DNA of 64,000 nucleotides from positions 1 through 64,000 of the forward strand of contig JAVTVY010033740.1 in NCBI GenBank assembly GCA_036873755.1. Reading direction: 5' to 3'. How positions within the stretch are numbered: position 1 is the first letter of the stretch; every line of letters begins with the position of its first letter. The notes beneath the pieces were generated by a model. It searched no databases. It saw nothing but the letters and a program-made list of their open reading frames with translations, and was not told the DNA's origin. This stretch comes from Hanleya hanleyi. Taxonomy: Eukaryota > Mollusca > Polyplacophora > Lepidopleurida > Hanleyidae. A program made the position numbers and the translations under genes. This document shows positions 39,253 to 49,900 of this stretch, piece after piece.

Positions 39253-40848
39253 ATTTACGTAATCTCCTTTGCCACAAACAAGTCTTCCCGCATCTTTTGC
39301 TGTATGACACCTGATGGACGGCGTGTTCAAAGATCACATACACGGAGTTTGCTGATATATGTACACTGTTATGAATTACCGTTATTTCACAGTGAATGTA
39401 TGTTGGAGTTTACAGTACATTTAATCGTAATCACAATAATCTGTAAATTGAACTGTGATATTTCAGTTGACATCAACTGAAATGGGTAAACTGCGCACAA
39501 ACGTAACATAAAATTTCTGTTTTCTGTGAAAGGTTGATATCTTTGCGCACGGAACTCTAAGTTACAGGAAACATCCGACACCTGCGTTATACGATATAAC
39601 TCAAGAGCATTTTTCAGAACACGCATGGGAGGGACGCGGCGGATAACTTTAATTTCCGGTGTATAGTACGGTTTGGTTTTGGTTTTATCTGACGTGGAGT
39701 TGTGTCCCACTTATAAATCATATATTCGTGTACTAATTTCACAGATTCCTACGTGACTGTTTTCAGCATGTGACAGCATTTGTGGTGACAGCATTTGTTA
39801 ACACGAAGAGCTGGAATACGCGAACGAGCAATGGCCATATCGGCCTTCCAGTGACCTACGTTTCCGCGGAAACGATAATTGTAGACAACGGTGCCATATA
39901 ATTATACAGTTTCAAAGATTTAAAAGAAAACAGTAATTGTAAATTACAGTGCAACCAAATTTACAGTTGATTGCCTGTCAATAAACGATAATTATAAAAT
40001 ATGGTGCAACAGTTTACAGTTTAAAGTCTCTTAAAAAACGGTAATTGTAAAATACGGTGCAACGTAATTTTACAATTGAATGTACTGGCACCTTTTCTGC
40101 CAGTACATTTAACTGTGAGATACCGTGTGATTTATAACAGTGCACATTGAAGACTTTCTCATGGCCAGTCGAAACTCATTGCGTCGCCGAGCTAGAGCTT
40201 TGTTTGTAGTCGGATATAATCCATGAATTATTTGTTCAATTACCAGTTCGTGCTATAACTGCAATGGTATAAACAAAGACTTATATTTGAATGAATCAAT
40301 ATACCCCAGATTATTTGCATGCAGGTAAAAGAAGAAAAAAATCATACATATCACTCATATAATTGTGAATCACATGGCTGTGACATTTCTGCCTTGAATA
40401 TCCTGCTAGTTATCAATGTGACCACTACACGTTCATCTGCCTCACTTTTGTTATGTACATTTTTTATACGCCGTAGAGCGTTTTAATACGTTGTCGTGTA
40501 TAGCTAAGCGATTGCATGTACTTTTATCTGGGACTGCTGGAAAATATTCGACGGTAATGACTCCAGTGAGAATCTGTTCTAATCGCCTTTCTTAAAATCC
40601 TGTAAAAACAGGACAGACTCATTAGAAATATTAGATTTCTCTGTCTATAAACATTACGATGCAGACTTGTCCGCTCGAACTGGCTGTAGTTTTATGTTTC
40701 CCTATTAGCCTGTCGTAGGTCCATCGTAAAACTGGATGGCCACATCGGACTGAATTTCTGTAACTGCATGACTGTTGCTGCTATATAAATGCTTCTCTTC
40801 CTCCTGTTGCCGAAGCAATGTCGGCGTTGTTAGATAATGATAAATGTC
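39253..40848. other. Sequence downstream of the receptor's last exon; ~70-bp tandem repeat and hairpin
   Basis: On the minus strand this is 3' of the putative receptor stop codon. It holds 3-4 degenerate ~70-bp units (39,885-40,080) around TAATTGTAAA(A/T)TACGGTGCAAC, followed by a perfect hairpin TGTACTGGCA (40,081-40,090)/TGCCAGTACA (40,098-40,107). A minus-strand ATTAAA near 40,485 is a weak poly(A)-signal candidate. Confidence 0.4.
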
Positions 40849-40944
40849 CTATGTCTTGACGTCATTCACTGGCGGTAAAGAGCTCTCTTTCAACATTTTA
40901 GCCTCATCTAGCTGACGGCGAAGTTGTTGAATCATTTGGTCCTT
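40849..40944 (-). CDS. Probable terminal exon: C-terminal coiled coil of the GABA-B-like receptor
   Basis: Behind a good pyrimidine tract and acceptor (TTTCGTTCACAG) the frame reads KDQMIQQLRRQLDEAKMLKE then SSLPPVNDVKT and a TAG stop. Hydrophobic residues at positions 5, 8, 12, 15 and 18 fit a heptad coiled coil. The pattern KDQMIQQLRRQL resembles the KEERVSELRHQL stretch of the GABA-B1 tail, which mediates subunit pairing and ER-exit control. Phase 0 matches the end of the TM7 exon. Assignment to the receptor is inference: the intron would be about 11 kb, and at least one exon for the ~40 residues before the coil is expected but was not found. Confidence 0.6.
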   Translation of the reverse strand, partial: KDQMIQQLRRQLDEAKMLKESSLPPVNDVKT

Positions 40945-43900
40945 CTGTGAACGAAACATAGGGGAAATACGTGTCAGAATATAGCATGTGCATTGTATCA
41001 CATGTAGTCATTCAACATCTGTGAACACAACATCATATATAGCCTGTGCATGGAAAACGGTCACTGTGCCATTATTATGCAGCGTTAGAACAAAATGTGT
41101 GATCACTGTTCGGTGAGGTACATCCTCGCTAAAACCAGGGGTATCTCTATAATAGATACCCCTGGTCCACTTGGACACTGTATCGCGATCAACGACAACC
41201 CAGCGGCAGATGTCAGCCAATCAGCAAAAGCAACATCCGGCACATATTGATCAATCATATCACTTGTTCACCGCGACCATGGCGACAGTGACAACAGATT
41301 CGAAAGCACCATAGCTTGTGCGATACCCGGTGGCAGATGAACATGCACATTTTCAACAACCATGAACATTAATAAATATAAAGGAAACATAGTTTATAAC
41401 AAAATCTATTTGAAGAGAAAACAAACCCATACATCTACCATCAAACATCCAACAAGCCAGGCAAATGTAAGAAACACTGAAACTTTCAAGGCGGTCAGCG
41501 ATGTCAGTGTATCCGACCTCACCTTCCCACTGAAGGACTTGAATTGGGTGAAATAACCCACGGATTTCTATAAAATTTCACTGATCTTTCCATTAATACT
41601 TTTTTGTTACGCCTGCTTGGATTAAATATTTTACATTTGTTATCAGCGAATAGTTTAGCAGCGAAAGTAAAACGCTAACGTATTTTACTATCAGCGCAGT
41701 TTTTGTAGGTCATGTAACTGGAATGTGGGCGGAACGCGGTCTGCTATGCAAGATAGTCAAGGGTTCACAAATAGAAACCTTGACGTCGTGAAGATGGGTG
41801 AGATAACGATACACCAGAAGATGTTAAAAGAGGCGAATTACAGTCAGCAAAAAGGTGAAATAGGTCTAAAGGAGATTACTTAGAGCCATCAACTTATTCC
41901 ATTATAACCTACAATTGATAATGGTCATCAACTTATTCCATTATAACCTACAATTGAAAATGGCCATCGACTTATTCCATTATAACCTACAATTGATAAT
42001 GGCCATCAACTTTTTAGGCCGATGAACAATGAGAATAAACGTTAGGTCATCACTTTTTCCTAAAAGGCTGAAGACGCTAAATTTCCACTCAGTGTACATC
42101 TCCGTTACAAACTGATGCAAAATAACGAATTTAGTAAGGAAATCCATTTGGATTAAAAATACTGATCAGCGATATGGATTTTATTATTTTTTGAATATCA
42201 TGAAGACTTACTGGAATTATTGTTGCTGGCATTATTGAGAACTGTTGACCACTTCTGTCTTGAAGGAAACTAGCCCATGTTTATGTATACTATGATTATT
42301 TTTTCCAATTTGGTGCTGATGCTGTTTATGAAATAGGTCTTTCGATTATGGACGCAGAGATACTTTAATGGACGACGGCTGAATATTGAATGACGGACGC
42401 TTGTATCATCATCTTTATTCGGTAATTTTTTTTCATAATCTTTGAATCCTGATGACCAGGCATTATTATCATTAAAACGGCTTTATATATTATCGGTATT
42501 TATTACATTGCATATATAGATCCAGCCATTATCGAGTTCTTGTTCGAATTTCGTGCCTACCATGCTGCCGACCAGGTAGACATTTGTGCGAGAGACTGGG
42601 CCAAAGTTAACGAGGTATATGGGACGAGGGTAATAATAGTATTAATGTGATGTAAATAAACACGCCGCTACAACAGTTATACAGGTAAATATAATTTACA
42701 ACAGGTAAACAATGGACCATACGCTGTCAGTGTATGGTCCATGGGTGAATCAATGTGTGTTTTCATGCTGCCTCGCTCAACGGATATACAAGAGGGATGT
42801 TAGCTGCCATTAAACTATTAATGTTCCCGCGCTACCGGCCTTGATTAATTAAGACAATATAAAGCGTTGCTGTCCGATGATATAATCGAAGTACATTAAA
42901 ATGGTAACTTCATAACCGGATATTCCGGAGTCGGGCTTTTTTAATCATGTGTTGGTCGTATCGTAATTGTGCTAAATTGGCTGTAGCTGCATGATACACA
43001 CTGTTCAGTTGATCGTTATCGTCTGTCAAAGATATTGTCAATACAGTGTTTGATACAGAGTGTTCAGGTTTTGAACATCCAAATGGGTATCAATAATATA
43101 GTACACTTTATTGGGCTTTCTAGGCTGTGGTCACAGATGTCCGGGACAAAATACAGACGAAATATGGTATTACACTATAGAAGAGTGTACGTGGATACCA
43201 CATCAGATTCTTCACGTTTTAATGACCATAGATCCACTTTCGTGTATGTTTTGCTATTAATCGAGACATGTGTTGTATCAGACCTAGAAGTGTGTGTCGT
43301 TACATTAGACTAACTCGACGGCACTGGTACTCGTCAAACAGCCTACAACAGTAGACTTTTGCACAGGCGGAGTATTCAAATTTCAGTATCAGCTCGTCTC
43401 CCGTGATGCAACTCTCGATTTTTGTTTTGAATCTGCGCAAACACTACACATGTCAATTTTACCGCGCAACTACGTCACATGATATGTTGTAAGCAGAGAG
43501 GTGGTGTCCAATGCATTCTAGCTAGGCCTGGTCAAATGTAAGGATGTGGTTTCTAGTTCACTTGCTTCTGGTTGTATGTAACGGGTTGTCAGTTGGTCTG
43601 AAAAGACAAGCTCACCTGTCGATTTTCTGTTTGCAGGGCGGTGAATCTGAAGTCTTTGGTCATGGTAGAAGTAAGTGTATTTATCTTCAAACTGGATTCC
43701 CCGCCAGGACTGATCCTACTTTCCTTGAAATGTAATATCTGCAATTACAAAATACATGACATATGTGTTTGTATTCAACATAACCATGCACATATAAGGT
43801 AATCTGCTGGTTGTCTACATTCATATTTGCTGAAAATAGGCGGAAGAAATGTTTGTTTCCCCCTTTTCTGAGAATTGTTCTCCTTACTGAATGGATTACG

Positions 43901-46900
43901 AGGTTATGTGTTCTCACATTAACCGCTTTTCTCCCCCTTTCTCTCAATCCACTTCGACAGATCGTAACCAGAGTTACAGAGTGTACAGTGTACACTAAAT
44001 GAAGGCGTATGTCTCTATTCTGAATATGTCTGTTACAGATGAGGATCCCAAAAGAGCCATTTGGATTGATATTGAAATGCTGTGGAGGTATGATACCAAT
44101 CCATTTAGCGTTTGTTTTAGCTGACTGAGTGATATCAGAGTGGTCTCCACCTCGCGACATCTAATGACGATAGCTAACGCCAACCATTCGGCTACGGAGA
44201 CAATCTACCAGTGTGTGTGTGTGTGTGTGTCTCTGTGGGTGTGCGTGTGTGTGTGTGAGTGTTAAAACTACACTTATACTTCGCGCATACACCTGTAATA
44301 ACTAGAAAATCTATGATACAAGCGTCTAGACCGTCATTCATTATTCAGTCGTCGTCCATTAAAGAATTTCCGCGTCCATACTCTCTGGAGTATGTGTCAG
44401 AAGAGTTAGTACTTAACTAAGAATTGTTTTTAAATTTTCTTCCTAGTCCCCTGTGGGCGTATTTAAGCCTTTTTGGTAGCTCTATTTAGCTCCCAGTCAG
44501 ATATGCATATTTGTGGAATGAAAGCGAGGCCGCCAATCTGTGACGTCACAGACGCGATAGCTCGCTAATGACAGGTAGCAATTTAGTATAGATTACATAC
44601 TGGGAGAGAGTTAATCAGCTGTGACAAATCCAATTATCGGTTTTATCTGAATTGTGATTTTGTGGGCCCGATTTTGTGGAATTCTTCACAATTCGACTCG
44701 AGAATACTACCGCCTTATAAATAGCAGTGTAAATTGACTCCAAGATGCCGTTTTGTGCCGCCTACGCTTGTACAAACGAGCGGAAAAAAGGTTGTGGGGT
44801 GATTTTTTTCTCGTTTCCCGTGGAGACCATCCGACGGAAAAATTGGGTGCACTATTGCCGTCGTGTAGGACAATGCTTTGTTGATAAAATCGACATTTTA
44901 TTGAACCAAATTTGACGATCTTGTTGTAAATTGTTCTTACATGTATTTACAGTTCAGTGGTTCTCCATACATGTGCGCGAGCTAAAAATAGCTCACGTCA
45001 AAATATTTAGGAGAGGGTAGGCTATTTGAAAGGCAGGCGAGTGGTTGCAATATAATACAATGAAGTTAGATACAATACAATGAAGTTAGATGAAAGTTGG
45101 AAACGGTGCCTATTAAACAGGTCATTATACAATGTTGAATCCAATATGGAGTTTTATTGTATGAGTCTACGTTGGGTTGAAAGTCCAATACGGACTTTCA
45201 ACCCAACGTAGACGAGTACAATAAAAAATCCATATTGGATTCAACATTGTATAATGACCTGTTTAATAGGCACCATTTCCAATTATCGTTCGCGAATGAA
45301 TCGTTTATTTCGTCAAATTTTCTCGAAGTCGCGATTTTCCAAGGCGCGAGGGAATGGTTTTTTTTCTTCAAAATAAACGATTCATTCGCGATCGCTGTTC
45401 GAATGGGTTTTTTTTTCTGTTGGCAATCGTTTTTCAATCGAGAAAATTCTCGCGAATAAAAAGCGATATCGCGATTCAATCGTTTTTTAATCGAGAAAAT
45501 ATAAGCGATTGAAAAAAAACCGATTGAGTATTATAGCCGAAAGTAGTACGGCAAGGTTCAGCCTGACTGACTCGCATACACGTTCGAGTTGCTATATCAT
45601 AAACACTTCAGTCAGACTATATAAATTTCGATCATTTTTTCTTCTTCCTTTTCCATTCTTCTTTGCCTTGTGTAAAACTATAGCGGTTTTCAGTTCAGTT
45701 GGCGGTTATATAGATACGATGGAGATATTGAAAGAAATTGAAGAAAAAAAAAATATATATACATAAGAATAATGGTTATGCTTTAATTATAACTTCATAT
45801 TTACATATATTTTTGTACGGGACACAGGCCCGGATATGGTCAGATTGAGTCATTTGCACTTGCAATTTCGTGTATTATTTTGAGTATTTCTGTGTTTTAA
45901 AGCTGGTATTATTCCAGATTTCTTGTGTAGTATTTTTCGTGAACGTTTTGGCATCTGTGCGTGCTGAAATTTTGAGTTGATTCGTCAGATTTTCGCTGTT
46001 CGCGTGGTTTTTTGTCCTACGATCACCATTTTCCTTGTGTAGATAGATGGCGCTGTATTGAATATAACATTGTCATACGGGGCTTTTGAGTCTTCGATAG
46101 CACTTAATTAGTAATATATAGCGCGGGCTATTTGTAAAACTTTTCACAACTGTCATTATTTTTTTGTTTGTTTGGTTGGTTGTGTGAATTAATCTTTTCT
46201 GGAGCTCTCTGGGTGGGAGTTTTGTTGTGTGGCTCCCTAAGTGGGAGTCTATAAGTGCAAAACCCCACAGTTGCCTGGCTTGTGGGATATTTGATGGTAG
46301 ATGAATACGTATATTTTCAATAAATGTGAAAACTAATAAATACAAAGGGTAAATATATATATAAAATATATATATATAAATAATGATATTGATTATTTTT
46401 CACAATTTGATGAAAATACACGTATTCATTCATCATCAAATATCCCACAAGCCTGGTAATTGCAGTATGGAAAACACTGAAAGTGGGCTGAACGCGGTTT
46501 GCTTGGCAAGATGATCACGGTCTCGCCTTAGGCTAAAAAGGAAACTTTGACGATGCGAAGATGTTTCAAAAGGCCTGTATAATTCAGGTCACGTGACTTG
46601 TTTGCTGAAAAATCAAACAGCGCCCGTCACCGTGTATGATATTATACTAGAAATGACTGCATTAATATAAAATATAAAACGTCTTTCTATGTCCCACAGG
46701 TTTTCAAATCCCACATTTAAATCTTTAGTTTTACGGGAAAAAACACGAAATTTTTAACCGATGATCGTACTCGGACGAAAAATGTTGCCAGCTTGGTTAA
46801 TCCAGTAGGAGATGAAATTATATAATATTCAGGTGGTTTCTGGCTTGAGCTTCCCTTTCGAATCATTCATAGTTCATTTATCAAAATGTAAAATTAAAAT

Positions 46901-49900
46901 AAAAAGTATTGTACATATGCGAATCCAACCGTTATATGCGATTCAATCACTATTGTGATATGTATTTAATATAAATATGAAATCACTGCCGCGAATATTC
47001 TTATAATCAATAAAATTAACTTGATGGTGATTTTTTTAACGTATTCACATCTCAATAGTTTAAAAACTGTACCAAAACATGAATGGATACCCTTTCCTAA
47101 TATATGTTTTACTATAACAAAATATACAGATTTAAATTACGCTATTTTCGCCTTAATTAACCTAGAAATTCTCGGCTGGAGGGCTAAGCTGTTCCGGGTT
47201 GTCGCGATGCGCCCATTCACACCTCTATCAAGTCTGTGGCATAATCATTCTGATAATGCAATCAACGACGAACTCAAATCCACTTATGACCTATACCCGG
47301 TATTTACAAAAACAAGATCTTGTGACTATCATCCTGTATTGTTTATACCAAGTTGCATGAATATACGAGGAAATTATCGGACGTATGAAGGGAATGACTG
47401 AACATTAACACGTTGTCGGCTCACACGATTATCAAATAAACATGTAATTTTGTCATTTACGCTTCGCCAGACTAAATCTGAGCGCGGACGTCACAGGAAG
47501 CATGGTACAGGTATGTGTATAGATATTTCCAGCATACGCCCTACTTCGGCTTGTATACGACTATAGATCGTGAATCATCTATATTATCCGGTTATCTTAC
47601 GCATTTATACAGTATAGAATAGTAATATAGGTTTTCCATCGACAAATCCGCAACCAACATTAAATGTAGTTCACAGTTCGCGGATTGAGTGGCGTACAAC
47701 GGCAACACGGCCTATGTGTCAGATATCACTCCGCCTCACGATTCTCTCGCACCTTGAAAAAAACGATTTCCTCGCGATTGAAGATTCGCGATCAAGAACG
47801 GATCGCGCATGGCTAAACGATTCAAAAACGATATCGCGAGAGAATGTTTTTGTTCAGAAAAGGTTCAATCGTTTTTTTCTCATTTTTTTCTCGATATCCT
47901 CGCGACTGATTCACGAATGATCGTTTTTCAATCGAGAAAATCGAAGAAAAATTGCGACTGAAGAAAAAACGAATAATGGAAACGATCCCTTATACATCGA
48001 AAGACAAACCTATGACAGAGTTAATACTTTGGTTTATTACTGATAAATTTACAAAGCATAACATGAAAAACTGCACAGATAAATACTTCGATTGTTAATT
48101 TCGCTTTTTTGAAATATGAAAATCAAGTTAAAGAATACATTTAAATGGATGATATATATTATGCTTTGATTTTTCATTTTTGTTGTTGTTGAAATATTTC
48201 ATGAAATATTCAGGAAAATATGTAGGCCTACAACAGTCCAGTCTTTTTCAAAAGCCCTTTCCGTTGAAATTTAGTGTGAGATTAAATGTCCCACCGGTTA
48301 AATTAGCTGATTGAAATAGTCGAGCAGTGAATCCCACAGAATTCTGGGCGGTAATAGATTGAACTCATTTGACCGATTGTCAGAAGCAGATGACACTGTG
48401 ACGACACTGTGACACGTACATATAATCTTGAGTTATCCCCCTTTGACAGAATCCAATACGCAGTCTTGACGAGTCCAATAACACTTTCTGACGAGTCCAA
48501 TAACACTTGCTCGCGGATCCAATACGGTTCTTGGTACTGGACCGACACGTGGTTCAAATAAACGGTTTTCATTGGATTATAAAATTAAATGTATAATAAA
48601 ATATAAAATATGACCATTTACGTGAGCTAAATATCACTCTCGTGACATGAATTTAGTAGACTGTTTGCGTGCAGGTGAGCTATCTGATATTGTTACCAAC
48701 ACCCGTTGTGGGAGAAATCCTCCCCCCCCCCAATGTATCTGCGAAAACTCGGGAGCAGGACAGCTAGAAAGTCGCAATTTGTTCTTTCCTATCAATTACG
48801 CTAGCTGGACGGCATATTCCTACTGGAAATAATTTATTGAACACAGATTTGCCAGAAGTAAAAAAAAATATAAAAAAAATGAACTAAATCTGTACGGTAC
48901 ATGATATCTAACGTCGTGCTTTCAAACTGACCTGAACGGAAGAGCAAACTCCAAAATGAGGGTACGTCTCATAGATAATAAATAACATGTTTGGAAGTGG
49001 CTTGTCTGACGTCACGTGGTCGCGTGACGCCTAAGCTCATTAACGGGTTAAGTGGAGGAAATTGAGCTACAGATCTTTGATTAAAAAGGCTTAAATACGC
49101 CCACAGGGGACAAGGAAGTACTAACTCTTCTGACACATATTCCAGAGAAGAAAAAAATATTGATAAAAATCCTTTAATGTACATTTTACACTAAACTACT
49201 GAACTCTTTGCCGCACTAAAACTAAAATAAATATTACTGTAAAATATACGGCAAAAATTTACAGTGGATGCATGTTCTTATACCGAACATTATTACTCCG
49301 TTCCTACCTGCATGGTTAATGCTCTGTTACCATATGGTTTCACGAATTAAAAAAACAGAATTGTATCAGTAATTGGCCACTGCATGGTATTGACCAGCGT
49401 ACCTTCGATCATTCAATGCACTGCATCAATAAGTCAGGTACAGTTACTGCGTAGAACAGTTCAGTTATCAAGCAAATGATTTTTATAAAAAATTTCAGTG
49501 CATCAAGCGATATCTTCCAATTTTTAAACACACGATTGGTCAATTCAAATTTGAAAATAAATCCGGTATTTTTTTAAAAGAAAACAACCATTCCAATCGT
49601 GAATCTATCGAGGTCCATTACAGTTTAGGTACGAACTGGGCAGTAAATGACCAGCTGTCTAGTTACTGTGCAGTTCCTGTAAGGAATCGTGGATCAGATG
49701 ACTGCATAGTACATTTAGGTCCCCAACACCAACGTGAATCATCACTTGTGAATCGACCGTCTTCAGTATTTCGGAGCGATACTAGATATTTTACAGGATA
49801 TTCTTCGGTCTTGATCCGGCGAAGTCGGCTAATTAAAATCTTTTGATACCACCTTCAGAAAATCTACTTCTAGCATTAAAGGATTACTTTATTCGCCTAT

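Larger units (their letters stand above)
44383..49148. mobile_element. ~4.8-kb segment with inverted ends, containing a truncated THAP ORF
   Basis: Left end TCTCTGGAGTATGTGTCAGA + AGAGTTAGTACTT, then after a ~28-bp insert TCCCCTGTGGGCGTATTTAAGCC. The right end (49,086-49,148) carries the inverse GGCTTAAATACGCCCACAGG ... AGTACTAACTCTTCTGACAC and CCAGAGA. THAP domains occur at the N-terminus of P-element-type transposases, which fits a decayed THAP transposon, but no catalytic domain and no target-site duplication were found. The interior holds a large palindrome and TCGCGA-rich patches. Confidence 0.55.

Noticed and set aside
41008..41220. Minus-strand open frame ending YDVVFTDVE as a receptor tail exon
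   Set aside because: It contains a perfect hairpin repeat, lacks coiled-coil or tail motifs, and ends in a stop before the better-supported terminal exon at 40,944.
44039..44087. Oligoribonuclease-like motif (AIWIDIEM resembling VWxDLEMTGL)
   Set aside because: The match is limited to six or seven residues, the following TGL is absent and no other exonuclease motif is nearby.
47021..47401. 126-codon open frame as the missing transposase of the THAP segment
   Set aside because: No catalytic motif or similarity to P-element-type transposases is visible, and it is AT-rich with low-complexity runs.
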